Assembly: GCF_026914185.1 (NCBI RefSeq) | Contig: NC_070568.1 | Coordinates: forward strand, 248,001-312,000 | Reading direction: 5' to 3' | DNA from: Puccinia triticina | Taxonomy: Eukaryota; Basidiomycota; Pucciniomycetes; Pucciniales; Pucciniaceae | DNA: 64,000 nucleotides | Part shown: positions 1-12,158 of the stretch, in pieces | How the letters are laid out: each line of letters begins with the position of its first letter | How positions within the stretch are numbered: the stretch's first letter is position 1 | The notes under the pieces: generated by a model | What the model was told of the DNA's origin: nothing | The model's input: the letters and a program-made list of their open reading frames with translations, nothing else | Databases searched by the model: none | Program-made: the position numbers and the translations under genes

Positions 1-1455
1 GAGCGCTTCATTCTTTGTCCGACGCTGGGGATAATTTTTTCATACAATTCCCATCCAATCATCACATTAAACCTGAAATCTATCTGCTTTTGTGAAAAAT
101 CAAGCGCCTCTGCAAAAACTTCGGGAGAACAGAGATGCTTGTTGGATGCTTGAGCTTCTGCCTCGGCTGTAGACTGCTCTCCATAGATACCTAAAGCTCT
201 TCCAAAACTTTACGATGTGATACCCAATTAGTACACCGCTGCTCTCTTTTGTGGTTTGATGTTGAGCTGCTGCAATCTGAACTCACGTCATCTTGACGAA
301 GGAGGCCAGAGTGAAGCGAGTGAATAGATTGCAAAAGTCAACGCCTCGACTCTCGTCACTCGCACTTTGTAAGACTTTGAGAAGCCCATCCAAACTTTGA
401 TCAACACTGGGTTCTATCACAGTCTGATAAAAACAAAGGGAAACGGGTCAATTGAGTACGCGTGACATTGAATGGAGAAAAAAAAAACAGCTTTCTTACC
501 TTGAAGGTTTGCGTGTGAAATACTCTCGAGTTGACCGTTCGGGCTCTTTTCCATTGTGCACCATCCAATACGATAATACCATTACCAAACAAATCGCCCA
601 TAAGCTCTCGATACAAAGGACCCTGTCAAGAATAACATGTATGAGTTTATAGAAAAAGTAAAGTTGGGGTGCGTTTGCTAGTTCAGCTGGAGTCCCGCCT
701 CACCTTTTCGTAGTTATCAAAGTTGGCTGTACGTTTATTTTGGACAGGGCACCAGGCAGATGAGCAATATCAATTTTTGTTGATTTCGCAGAACGAATTG
801 AATGACTGACTCTTCTGGATATATTCAAGCCATTCCGGTTTGCTGACATCAATCATCCTGACGCCTGGCACCGTGGTGCTGTACCCTGGGCGAAGCTTTA
901 GCGCCATGCGTGTCGACGCCTCTAGATGGTTGGACGAGTCTGCTAAACCTTGAACAAGCTTGATGGAATAAACAAAACACGTAAAGGGTTAACGGAATTT
1001 GGAATCCGCTTCAGCAGTTGAAATTGTTTGGAAATACGGCCCAACACGCACCTGTCCAATTCTTTACAAGGGACGCATACAAAGCATCGAACGTTGTTTT
1101 AACTTTTGGCTGCAGATTGGGTAGAGTTCACATTCATAAAGACGTACAATGGCCATCCAGGGACGTCTTTGAATAGTGGATCTTTGCGTTTGGTGGTCCC
1201 AATCGCTTGATAAAGGAAAGCAAAGTTGTAAGGATTCACTCCTCCCGCTAGCGTCGGGATTAATAAAACTTACCTCGGTCACGACTGTGAAAGGATAAGT
1301 TTTTTTGTCAAGAAAATTCCTATGGAATGTCAGCTCAAAGATATCACCAGCGTAAATTGAATAAGAATGAACGTGACTTACAATTCAAGTAGGAGATAGG
1401 CCAGGTAGGCAAATCCGCCGAAGATGATGATTTGGAGTACAATACTAGTTATCAT
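1..1455 (-). CDS. cytochrome P450, N-terminal half (runs off the left edge)
   Basis: Heme-thiolate monooxygenase, probably ER-anchored. The chosen ATG (1455) opens an N-terminal hydrophobic anchor of about 25 residues (ITSIVLQIIIFGGFAYLAYL). Further exons down the minus strand read GGVNPYNFAFLYQAIGTT (about 1235-1164), PKVKTTFDALYASL (about 1101-1043), TVPGVRMIDVSKPEWLEYI (about 955-808), NFDNYEK (about 730-706), FGNGIIVLDGAQWKRAR (about 622-500; the B/C-helix pattern with WKxxR that contacts heme propionate in the CYP52/63/86 type), FTRFTLASFVKMT (about 424-288) and a last piece from about 205 to the edge. I-helix, ExxR and Cys heme loop lie outside the window. The boundaries between 1319 and 1164 do not join in frame: the apparent introns there are only 26 and 38 nt, so a splice variant, frameshift or sequence error is possible. 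Family is clear; substrate is not. Confidence 0.82.
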
Positions 1456-2272
1456 CTTGCACGGTGATCCGGGAGAGGGATGAATGAAGGGCTTTGCGGC
1501 GGGAAGGTTGAAAAAGTCAAACGCCTTGGATTGGGTTAACTGAAGTTAAATAGGTTCCCTGAGTATATTCGAGAGTTGAGCAGGAAGTGATGTGAGTGCA
1601 ATTAAGTATTTGTCTGCAAAAAGAGAAATAAAATATTAATCGCCCGAATATGGTTAGTCTTGTATAGCCGTCGGGCTGTCTTATATACCCTACCACTACT
1701 TTGTGGCTGGTAACCTGGTTGGCCTCGCATAGTCCAGGACCATTAGCTCCCCCTGGTTGTCAGTACAACGGCCCAGCCCAGGTGGGCCCATGTTTCAGTC
1801 CTGTTTGCTTCGTTATCTGTTTCGAGTTTTACGACGGCGTCGGAAGCGCGTAGGCGGTGGTTTTAGTTTGGAAAGAAAAGAGGGAGATTGTCGGCAATAG
1901 CGCCGGAGGTGTGATCGAAAAGAGAGGGGAAGAGGGTGATCGACGCCCGAGGAGCGGCATATTCTGAGTTGAGTTTTCAAAGCGAGCCGAAGGTCAAGAG
2001 GGTTCTGAGCTGTTCTGAGGATGTATGCGAAGAAGAGCTGGCGCCAAAAGGCGGGGATCTAACAGGATCTAAGAGCATTTCCACCGCGGGCCCTAAATCG
2101 GGGCCCTAGTTGGAAATTTCAGGAGTTTACCGCCTCAACCCGACCCACCGCGGGCGCTATTTGTGTTGAAAATTTACGGCCGTCCCTAAATATCGACCTC
2201 GAGTCCCTACATGTAGGGACTCCGAGGGACTCACTAGGGACTCATTCATCCCCACCTCAACTCCCTTTCACA
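1456..2272. other. upstream region of the P450, no gene seen
   Basis: No coding stretch or repeat family that I recognise until the MITE at 2282. It contains the presumed promoter and 5' UTR of the minus-strand P450. Around 2090-2240 there are short dyads (GGGCCC and TAGGGACT/AGTCCCTA type) that look like decayed repeat ends. Confidence 0.5.
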
Positions 2273-2281
2273 CACCAAACT

Positions 2282-2880
2282 CTAACTTAACTAAGTCTCA
2301 CCCTCCTACAGGTGGAGTGGTAAAACACTGGTCGCATTGCGCCGACCGGAGGGAGGGACTTACGCGCTAAACGGACTTACAGGCTGACAGCATTTGGTTT
2401 TTTGGTGGGGACTTTTTTAAAACTGCTCTCACCCATCCATTTCCTGTCCAATTTCATTCTTGTTTAGATTTCCATGATGACCAAAGTCTTCTTTATCCAT
2501 GTACTATACCCACCTATCCCCAACCTGTCCTCTTGATGTGCAATGTCCCTTGTAACATCATGAGTTTTGGATTCTGTACAGTGTGAACTTTGTAATATAG
2601 GATGAAGCAGACCACAGATAGTCACAAGAAATAGATATGAGGGATTCTGAAGGCCTCAAAAAATTAAGAAAAATTTGGAGAGATTCTCCTTGATCTTGGG
2701 AATCTTTTGTTCCCCCAAACCTTTGCTGCCCAATGGGAAAGGGTGAAGCCAGAAACGTTTGAAAAACGACATAATTCTGATTCTGTCAGCCCAAACTTGG
2801 ACATTGGGTGTAAGTCCCTCCTTTGGAGGGTCCCTGCGGGACAGCATCCCCCCTCAAATAGAGGGACTTTGTTAAGTTAG
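2282..2880. mobile_element. Mutator-like MITE with 9-bp TSD
   Basis: A 599-bp non-autonomous element. Left end CTAACTTAACTAAGTC and right end (reverse complement) CTAACTTAACAAAGTC form inverted repeats. The 9 bp CACCAAACT occur directly outside both ends (2273-2281 and 2881-2889), a TSD length typical of Mutator-like elements. Just inside each end lies a GGAGGGACTT/AAGTCCCTCC hairpin, a signature that recurs through the window (3575-4359, about 20770-21560, 23100-23590, 23729-23785). No transposase inside. Confidence 0.75.
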
Positions 2881-2924
2881 CACCAAACTCCTCGTGAAAC
2901 TACAGCTCACACCCCCAAATGTAC

Positions 2925-3420
2925 AATCCCTTCACAGGCCAAGGCAGGCCGGCCATCAAGAGGTACTCCCCTCAATGGCCCGTTTGTTCTGGTCATCGAG
3001 AGGAGTACATTCTCCCCTCAATGGCCGGTTCCTTCCGGTCATCGAGAGGGGTACATACTCCCTTTGATGGCCGGTTCCTCCGGTCATTGAGAGGAGTACA
3101 TACTCCCCTTGATGTCCGGTTCCTTTTGGTCATCAAGAGGATACTCCCCATGATGACCGGAACAAACTGGTCTGTTCTGATCATCGAGGGGAGTTGGCTG
3201 GTTCGTTCCAATTATTGAGGGGAGTATATACTCCCCACGATGACCGGAACAACCCGGATTGTTCCGACCTCATTGAGGGAGGTACATATTTACTCCCCTT
3301 GATGGCTGGTTTGTTCCAGTTATCAAGAGGGGTATATACTCTGCACGATGACCGGAACGACCCGCTTTGTTCCGATCATCAACAAGAGAACTCCCTTCGA
3401 TAACCGGGTGGATTTGACGG
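2925..3420. repeat. palindromic minisatellite, unit about 60 bp
   Basis: Tandem units built on GGTCATCGAGAGGAGTAC followed by its inverse, with CCGG-containing spacers. Units drift in length and sequence. The same satellite occurs at 38461-39215. The open frames over it are a by-product of the repeat and I do not call a gene. Confidence 0.7.
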
Positions 3421-3574
3421 GGGAGTGGACCGGGGGCGACGCATGCCTTTCATGACTTTTTACAGACTCTTGCGGTGTATGCCGCAGCAGTTTGGGGCGC
3501 TAAAACTGGCTGCGCACTGCCAGAGATCAAATTTTAGCGCCCCAAAAATACCGCCCGCGGTAGAAATGCTCTAA

Positions 3575-4359
3575 CTAACTTAACTAAGACCCTCTCTTTG
3601 TGGAGGGGGGACGCCGTCCCGCGGGGACCCTCCGAAGGAGGGACTTATACACTATGCGCCAGTGCTTGCCCTAGTCTTTCTTGTTTTTTTGCTGTTTTCC
3701 ATTCTATTGCTGGTACCTCCTCAGTCGTGAGGAATAGCATGAAGGTTCCGCTGAGCCAAATGACCCCTTCCTTCTCCTGCATCTTGTAGGATATGTAACA
3801 TTTTTTTTGGACCTTCTCACCATTTTTTACTGTCATAATAGCACTGTTCACGTAAGAAATCTATGGCCATGGTGAGAGATATACATCAGCATACTTTCCC
3901 AGCCAAATTGGCTGGCACAGCGGGATAAACTTTATTTCAATCTTGCTGATGTTTAGCTTATGTGAAGAGTGCTAATAAGACTTTCAAAGTGCTCAGGTTT
4001 GATGGCACCACTCCCTGTACTCTGACTGGTGGCTTTACATTACATAAGCAGCCTGCGGATGTATTGCCCATGGAAAACAAGGAAAAAGACCAATTTTGAA
4101 GTGAGTGGGACACTTGACTTTTGGCATGCTTGTAGAGAAGAAGCAGGCGGTCATGGCACACTGAACAAGAAAAAAAAAGGTTGAGTGGATCAAATTTGAT
4201 AGTGTTTCTAAAATAATGCCCTGCCAAATGCCAAAAAGAGTAGGGCAGGTAGGGGGGTATACGGCGCAAGTCCCTCCTTTGGAGGCTTGCTTTGCGAGGG
4301 GCGCTCTGTGCCAGCCAGGCTGCACCAGGCCCTCCGAAGAGGGTCTTGTGTTAAGTTAG
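3575..4359. mobile_element. second MITE of the 2282-2880 family
   Basis: Ends CTAACTTAACTAAGACC and, inverted, CTAACTTAACACAAGACC, with the same subterminal AAGTCCCTCC hairpins. The 9 bp outside (ATGCTCTAA and GGGATCTAA) agree at 6 of 9 positions, a possible decayed TSD. It carries the small MITE 3841-3972 nested inside. Confidence 0.6.
3841..3972. mobile_element. 132-bp MITE, TIR GCACTGTTCACGTAAG, TA target
   Basis: Starts TAGCACTGTTCACGTAAG and ends with a near inverse (CTTATGTGAAGAGTGCTA). TA lies on both sides, which fits a TA-target superfamily. A second copy in opposite orientation is at 4494-4624. Confidence 0.6.
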
Positions 4360-4493
4360 GGGATCTAATGAGAATGAATCACGAAATTGGGGATCAATAA
4401 GCTTGGTATAAAGGTCACGGAAGCTGCACAGTACAGTCCGATGACGGTAAGCTCTCCATGCATTGGTCCTGGATCTGCAATATTGATACATTA

Positions 4494-4624
4494 GCACTGT
4501 TCGCGTAAGCTAAACATCAGCAAGATTGAAATAAAGTTTATCCCATTGTGCCAGCCAATTTGGCTGGGAAAGTATGCTGATGTATATCTCTCACATGGTC
4601 ATAGATTTCTTACGTGAACAGTGC
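4494..4624. mobile_element. 131-bp MITE, inverted copy of 3841-3972
   Basis: The whole sequence is the inverse of 3841-3972 with few differences, bounded by TA (4492-4493, 4625-4626). Ends GCACTGTTCGCGTAAG and CTTACGTGAACAGTGC. Confidence 0.6.
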
Positions 4625-4626
4625 TA

Positions 4627-7600
4627 TTGATAAAACACAGTTGACTAACCTGCACAGTACAGTCCCATGACGCTAAGCTCGTATTGCTCCCGGATCTCAA
4701 CCATTCTCAATGAGGAAAAAGAGCCCTGGAACGTCAGAGCCGGTTCTGTACACTATGGGTGCACTCTGACGTCTAGCCAACGTCGGCGCTTGCGTCGGTG
4801 TACACCCTGCCGGCCCCGCACTAAGCCAACGTGGGATTGACGTTGGGGTGAAATTTGTCGGACGCATCAGCATGATCCCGGCGTCTGAAGGGGTAGTCGG
4901 ATGGCTCCCAGTGTTGAACTGAGCAGTTGGTTTGATGTTGACGTCAAGTGTGATGTGTACCCAACCGTTTGGGCTGTACTGACCCCGACGGCAGCGATGG
5001 GAGCCAATCCCATCCTCATCAAGCAAAAAGGACGGCTACCCACAGGGGTTGAACTACCTGCCTGAAGCAAGGGATGGTCACATCACATGAATGGATACCA
5101 CTGCACCAATGACACTTTAAAGTGTCAGCTTGTACAATCCTATACAATCGCACTCCAACCCCTTACCAAGAAAAACCTTCCTGAAATTTGTGGTAAAGTT
5201 AAACCAGCTGGTTTATTTTTTATTTTTATTTTTTCTATCTGTGTATGATCTGCCAATACTCTTGCAGATCATTTTGGTATAGGTCAAGGGTCACTTTTTT
5301 CAGGTGATTTCTTGACCTTGCTGACGGACAGGTTGAGCAGGAACCAGTCAAATTGAGCTGCCTGAGGGCCTTGTCAGACAGGTTGGCTTGTCTACTCAGA
5401 CCGCCGACTGTCTGACAACCTTTTGGGCGAGCCGACGCTTGTGCCCCACCCGTTGGGACTGTTGGCTCAATCTATGCGCTGGGCCGACCCTCATGACCAG
5501 CGCATTGGCATGGTCGGAGTCGGACTGACCTTCCCGTCGGCAAAGGTACTTTGGCGTCAATTTACCCCAGCCGGACAGGTCAGGCTGACCCTTTGGCATG
5601 TCCGACGTCGCGCCCGGTCGGCCTGACCATAATCCGACGCCAGGGCAAAAACAATGTTGGCACCGCTCAACAACTAGAGCCGTAGTGTATTTACGTGCAC
5701 GGTTGTGACATGGTTAGGTTTCATCCCTGTCACCAACTACATACATGATTGTGATTTGAAGGGGGTTTCACAATAAGGATTCCCCGAGCAACTACGCTAC
5801 ACAAGCGCTTTTTTTATCTTGTAGTGTTAGCGGGAAAATCCGGCCGCTAACACTAGCGCCGCCGTAGTGTAGCTTAAAAAAGCTAAAACTGCACTACGCT
5901 AGCGCTAATGTTAGCGTAGCTGGCCCACTGTTGACCCTGCGGGAGACAAGTGAGCTGAAAACCGCTAAAGGGAGTATTGAAGGTAGTCAGGGGACAAGAA
6001 ATGGGATCTAGAGCGCGCTTGTTGTAGCCACCCATAATGTTGCCAAGGCCACAGCATGCTTGCCCAGAAAAAAATTCTATGAAATCTTCAGTGGCTGGAG
6101 GAATCCCAGCATCTTTCACAGTTACTTTGTTCAGCAGCTGTAGATCTTGGAAAATTTAAATTTTACTGTTACCCTTGAGTACACAAATCACCAGGCTAGA
6201 GTATGATGACATTGAATGTTCTGTTTATTCTTCCATCTTGGTGGCAGGGATCAGGATTTTCTTTTTCTGCCATGGTTTGCACTCAACAAAGGGTATGATT
6301 ATATACAGAAGTACGTAAGTCTCCTTCAAAAGCCCTTGTATAATGCAATGGACCGGTTCTGTTTGGATAGGAAGTTCTTGATGCCATTCAGCTTGTCTGG
6401 CCACAACCAGCATTTGAACCTGAAATTCATCACTGTCAGCCACTCTTTGGTAACTCTGCCTTTAGGAACAAAAGGCCCTACCAGTGATTGGGAAAGACAC
6501 TGATATCACTACAAGAAAAAGTCAAGCCAGTGCCACCAGTTGACATGTGAGAGATCTGAGGAATCTGGTCATGGAACTTGTCAGCGCCGGTCTCTTATGT
6601 GACTCAGTGCTGATGGGATTTTGGTTGCGGTCCGCTGCGGTTATGTAGCGGAAGCAGGTTTAGTGGGTCACACTATAGCCTAAAGGCCAGTGGAAAGAAG
6701 TCCTACTTGACGCCGGAAGGCGGAGGGACTGGCACCCTTACGTATGTAAGGGGACGCGGCAAAAATCAGCCAAGCGCCGTTGCGTATAAGGATTAGATCA
6801 CTTATCTTCTAGGTTACAGGTGTGATAACAACACCTGTACCTACACCACGGGAGTGCGCCGACGTCGGTTTGCTGATTGTTTCTGCCGGCAACCTGACCC
6901 TCCCCGACCCGGCCAAACCTTCCTGCTGGCCGCCGTTGTGGTGTCGCGGTTTGCAGCCACAGTGTTGGGCCGACCAAAAGCGCTGCCGCATATCTGACGG
7001 CAGCAGGGGCAGCCCGCCGATGTCCCGACCCTCGTGAGATACCATCTCGCGATGCCTGAGACATTGTGAGATGGCGTCCTGCGGTCGGGCTGCCCCGCCC
7101 ATGGCGTCACCCCGCCCGATGGGATGGGCAGGCAATCGTCAGGCCGCCATCCCGAGGGGCCTGTTCACACGGCCGTGAGATGGGGACCTGCGGTCGGGGC
7201 GCCCAGGGCTTGCCGTCAAGCCAACCAGACAGCTTGACCGGATGGGGGTGCTGCTCGACCGATCCGCTGTCCGAGGATTATAGGACAGATGGGGGAACTG
7301 CTTGACTGATCCAGTGTCCAAGGATTAGAGGACCGTTCACTCATGTCCGACGGACTACCAGAGCATGCCATACGGCTCAACAGTCCGGATTGCTTGCTGC
7401 TGAACGTTTGGTCGGACAGATAATCATTTCATAGGCTATGGCCATGTCTATATACAAGTGAGCAACCCCCGTCAAATAACAGGGCAGGACAAAAGAGATA
7501 AAGAAACGACCCCGGATGGGGACCTGAGTTGTGTGATATAGAGGCGTAACAACGAGAAGGAAAGAGAGAGATACAACACCCCAACATTTGGTTGGGGTAA

Positions 7601-8330
7601 CAGACAGGTCCAGTTCGCACGACTTGAGTGATATGTTGGCGAGGGAGTTAAGCGGCGGGTGTGCGGTTCGACCTCAGCCGCAACCTCATCAGGGGTTGGG
7701 AGCTTGAATCCTTAGGATTCACAACATTGTAGATTGTACCTTGACCGTGCGGCGGTTGATCCACGGCTGCTCGTTTGTTGCTGGTGCGGCCTCGTGGGCA
7801 CGGGTGAGTGCTCTCTCGGAGATGAGTGGAGCCTCGGGAGGTGAAGATGAGGTAAGATGAAGGGGAGGAGACAAGGGTGGGAGCAAACCAGGGGGACATA
7901 AATTATAAAGTCCCGATCAAAGGGGGAAAAAAGTGGGTGCTGCGGACTGCTTTGATTCAATTTCCCAGCAGCTGACCATGCAAGGCTTCGTGGTTCAGCT
8001 GGTCAATGACCGAGCGGCTGTCCTTAGGGACTCTTACGGTCGGGCTGCCAGCTTGCATGTTGGGCAGCTGACCGACAGCCTGTGAGATTGTCGGGCTGCC
8101 GACAATCTTGGGCGTTGGTTAACCGGCGGGTGACCGTCAAAGGCCTGGGAAACACCTGGCGGCAGTCTGCCGGGTGCGGACCAGGTCAGCCAGTGGGCAG
8201 CAGACCGTCCGATCGAGCCAGCAATTGTCGGCCCAGCAACAGACCGGCAGACCGGCGGTGGATCAACCTTGGTCAAGCCACCGTGGGTCCTGCCGGCAAC
8301 ACCTGGGCAGACAGGCGGCGGATTGACCAA
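4627..8330. other. gene-free repeat-rich region
   Basis: No conserved coding sequence recognised. GC-rich segments (4730-5040, 5390-5640, 6816-7400, 8000-8460) hold many short inverted repeats of CCGAC/GTCGG and CAGTCCG type and give open frames on both strands without codon structure. About 5770-5930 is a small TAGCG/CGCTA-rich block ending TAGCGTAGCTGGCCCACTGTTG, resembling the right end of the hAT-type MITEs, with no convincing left partner. Confidence 0.45.
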
Positions 8331-8378
8331 AGTCAGTCCGCCGTACCTCTTGACGTCAAGAGGTACGGCGGACTGACT
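8331..8378. repeat. perfect 48-bp palindrome
   Basis: The 24 bases 8331-8354 are exactly repeated in reverse complement as 8355-8378 (centre GAC|GTC, ends AGTCAGTCCG and CGGACTGACT). It has no spacer, so it can form a cruciform. The surrounding 8000-8460 region has further partial copies of AGTCCGCC. Confidence 0.85.
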
Positions 8379-8944
8379 GTCTCGACACCCCAACAACGGG
8401 CTGCCCTGTTTTCACACGGTAGCCCGACGTGGGCCCCTTTGTCGTTGGGTTGTCGGTCTGAGGGAGCCCAAATCGCTCTTGTGGTGTAGGGGAAGGATAC
8501 ACAAGGAGAGGAGAAGAACTGTAAAAGAAGAAGAAGGTTAGTAGATTATGTAAAACCCCACTCACTGTATTTTCAGTAAGGTACACGGGTTTGTATGGCA
8601 ATAATCTGGATGGGAGAATCTCTACAGGTGAGAGACCTCCCCTTTTATATTGCAGGGATCAGCTCCCTCCTTCGAGTCAAGGATCTGAGGGATCCTTAAC
8701 TTCAAGGAGAGGAGTGATCACGGAATTCAGAAGGGGATTTACATAAATGTGTATGTAATCTCCCTATTTGTACATATATTAGGCTTAATCAGGACAAATA
8801 CATAGAGAGATAAGATAGAGAGATAAGATTATCTCTCTCTGTATAAACAAATATGTAATCAATGTGAAATAAGTTTAATTACAAGTGTGAAATATGTAGT
8901 AAATACATAATAATAGTACATTGAAATAAAAGGTACATGATTAA

Positions 8945-9030
8945 TGTAATGACAGGGAATTGAACTCTTGACTTTATGTACATGAGTCAATCATTAAAGC
9001 AGTCTTTAACCATTAGGCTATAAGACACAC
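8945..9030 (-). repeat. tRNA-derived SINE-like sequence
   Basis: On the minus strand an A-box-like TAGCCTAATGGTTAAAGAC is followed about 45 nt later by a B-box/T-arm AGTTCAATTCCCTGTC. The acceptor ends do not pair well and no normal anticodon arm is seen, so this is a tRNA-related repeat head rather than a working tRNA gene. Confidence 0.4.
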
Positions 9031-9035
9031 TAAGG

Positions 9036-12000
9036 GCAAATAGGTGTTGTTGCGGCCCGCAGCGTCACCTGACGTTGCATTTGGGGTCGCGGCCGCAGTG
9101 ACTGCGCCTACTTGCGCAGTCACGCCGGCTTGCCCGCGTGATGAGTTTCCCACCTTTTGGTGGGAGGAAACTTCATCCTCAAGTTGCTCACTTTCCTCAA
9201 AACTTTGAGGATGTTTGGTCAGGGTTTGTGGAAGAGCTGCATCTTCCTGTTCATCCCACCCAAACTCAGAACAAGTACATAATCTTGTGATTTTATAATG
9301 ATTTTTATGAAATCACACTTCAAACTTTTTTTTGCTCAAACGAGTGGTTCAAGCACCCCGCGCACACCAAAACCTAGGTAGCTGAAAACAGACAGTTTTC
9401 AAAAATCATTATAAAATCAGTGAGGACCAGTACAACATGATACATAACACCAAAAGAAAGACAAGAAGCAGGCCTTCATTTGTTGAAATACTGCGTCTTC
9501 CGATTGTGAATACGCAGCAAGCATTTCCAATTCTCACACTCATAGTGAATATCCTAAACTCTACACGCCCATAGTGAATATCCAACGCTGCATCCCGCAG
9601 CAACAGCTACATGCCTGTAGTGACATGTACTAAGCATTGTAGACACATGGACTTAGTGTCTCAGTGTCTGACAGAACTTCAGCCTTTGACTAAGCTTCAA
9701 TTCACAGTCACTGTGCATGATGCACAGTGACTGTGCCAAAAAAACTGATGTCTACTTGAGCGGAGCTAGAATGGAGGATGGAGGTTACACAGGAGAATCC
9801 CTCATGTTTACTTCTGTCACTTGCCTGAATTTTTCTTGCAGTGTATGGGTATTGAGAAAGGAGCTGCCGCTTCAGGGGGGAGGGGGGGGGGGGGGGGGGG
9901 GGGGAGGGGTTGAGCCCTTGCAGCATTGAAGTTTTTACCGGCTGGATCTTTCAAGCAACAACTTCATACTTGGCTGCCAGAGCCAAGAACTCCTGTTCTT
10001 ACAAGTGTTTAACAGGGATAGCTGAGACCAAGATTGGAGCCCATGTTGAAGGAGGCTCCATGTCTGCAACTCCAAAGGGTCCTCAAATAGAAAGTGGGGG
10101 GTTGCTCACAACAGTGACAGGTTGTAGAGTTTTTAAACACCGGTGGGTATCTCATGGAGGTGCACATTGGAGAAAACTTACTTGAGTCTCCAATCCCTCT
10201 GCAAAATCCAAAATTCCACTGCTCCTCCCTCTGCCTCCATCCAGCAGCTGGTTAGTTTTAAGTTTACTCTTATTTTGGAGTGAGACCTGAAACAAGAGAC
10301 AATTGGACTCTTTGTCTTCATTCTTGAACAACTTGGACTCCATCTTGAGGTGAAACAAGGTTGTTCTAATCTGTCTGTGACAATGGCCCAACCAGAGCAA
10401 ATTGCTCTTGTCGGGAGGACACACTTGATGGATTCCATGGCCACCCGAGACAAATGAAGAAAGATGGGGTCCTTCAAGGCTCACAACAGTGGTGTGCGGT
10501 GTGGGAATTCACACGGAGGAGAAAGGTGCTTGAAAAGCTGACCTCATATAATTTTGGGAGAATGTATCACAGCAAAAAGTAATAAATGTGGGGCTGTCTA
10601 ATCTTTTTTGGTGTTGATACTTCAAAACAACTTGGGATCAATGGTTCTGCAGTCATAAATCAAAGAGCTTTCACTCTCAAGTGTCACTTGACTGTCAGTC
10701 TGTAAAATTCAGGTTATTCACCCTCTGTCTCGCGCAACAGAAGCTTGAGTTGATACTCAAGCCTTTCTCAAAAGTTATTTCAACCAATATTGAATGCACA
10801 CTCACTGTGAAAATTTCATAGTGAATTTGCATGAAAGGGCAAGATGTAATTATGTGGAGTTACAATGGAAGTTACACTGAGTATGCCACATTTAAACTGC
10901 TGGCAGTTTCTAGAGTTTTCCTTATAGTGGGAGGCATCTGATAGACTTGATGGATTGAAATTCCCTACAGCCTTATGCACTAATTATACTCCTACATGTA
11001 TAACCAATCCCTCGCACATTTTTTATAACATATCATACTTTACAAAGCCTTATACTGATCCAAATCTTTGGAGGGGGCTGAAAGGGGAACTGATTCAAAA
11101 TTGCTAGAGTAGAAACACAATCCGTGATGTCATGAATGACCTTTTTGCTTGTTTCGGAGCCATTTCTGTCTAGGAATGTTGATTCAGGAGCCATGATTAG
11201 CCAGGAATGGTGGCTCAGGGGCCATGATTTGTGAGGAATGTTGGCTCAGAGCCATGGTGGCTATTTTTTCTGGCCAGACAAGCCATCAGAGAAACATTGT
11301 AAATCTCCAGATTTTTGCTCCAAAAGCCTTTTAATGGCCAAATTATTGCTCCATCTGTCCATTTTGGTGTGGCTTTGTTGTCATTTAACAAATAAAAACA
11401 TTATTTTGGTTATTTTTGTCCCTCTACTAGCTAGCACCTCTGTACATATCAATTTTTTTCATATAAGTTTTTCTGTTCTGTTTTTCAGTGAATCAGGTAG
11501 GACACAAACTTGTTAAAGAATCCAGTATTCTAAATTGACATCAATAAGTCTTGTAACTCAAGACATGCAACATATATATATAATTTAGTTATGGTGTTCA
11601 AAGTTGAAATCATAAATTTTCAATCCATAAAATCATAAAACTTCCAAGTGATGATTTCATATGTACCATTCTAAAAATATTGCTCTAATGTGAGTGCTTG
11701 TGTGGAACATATTTTTTCAGCTTAGACTTTTATGATTTTATGGTGTTATGATTTTATGCAAGACAACTTTGAACACCCTAAGTTTTTGAAATTCACATTA
11801 AAAGAAGTCAAATGTGGGTTGAGAAAAAGATTTGGCACCACTGAGGAGTCACTGACCAAGATAAGTTTAGATCCAACGCTGGTAGGAGCACTAGAGTAGA
11901 TGCCAGATGAGACTAACCATGAACTATTAATGATCTTTTCAAAGATGATTTGAGGTGAAAATGTGGCCATTGACAAGGCAGGACCTCAAGGTTCCACCAG

Positions 12001-12158
12001 TATAAGACCAAAAGGACAAATTACAGGAAAAACCTGGGAGGAATTGTTGCATTTGATTAAGTCACTCAGTTGAGTGGAATTCTATATAGATTCAAAGAAT
12101 TGAACACATGGGAAGCAGAGGTAATGTATAAATGGAAGAAAATAGAGGTTACAACAAT
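9036..12158. other. gene-free region with repeat fragments
   Basis: No recognisable gene. Contains a 23-base G run (9882-9904), dyads CACAGTCACTGTGC / GCACAGTGACTGTG near 9700-9735, and CTTGCAGTG-type ends (about 9838) of the CACTA-like MITE family. 11240-12150 is AT-rich with no supported coding sequence. Confidence 0.45.
9882..9904 (+). repeat. poly-G tract (23 nt)
   Basis: Uninterrupted run of 23 G, preceded by another six G and an A. Length in the assembly may be unreliable. Confidence 0.9.

Noticed and set aside
2919..3403. Repeat-containing open frames resembling a tandem-repeat effector
   Set aside because: No signal peptide, and both strands are open because of the palindromic satellite.
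2925..3420. CRISPR array
   Set aside because: Tandem units lack unique spacers and the genome is fungal with spliceosomal introns; the same holds for 38461-39215 and 50820-51290.
3598..4325. Several open frames of 60-100 residues on both strands
   Set aside because: They lie within MITEs and run through their hairpins; no domain, start context or codon pattern supports a gene.
6798..7321. Overlapping GC-rich open frames on both strands
   Set aside because: High GC removes stop codons in all frames; peptides are Arg/Pro-rich without any family sign.
8082..8489. 135-residue plus-strand open frame
   Set aside because: It crosses the 48-bp palindrome and a repeat-rich stretch, and the minus strand is equally open.
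8945..9030. Functional tRNA gene
   Set aside because: A- and B-box-like words are present but acceptor and anticodon stems do not fold; kept only as a SINE-like repeat.
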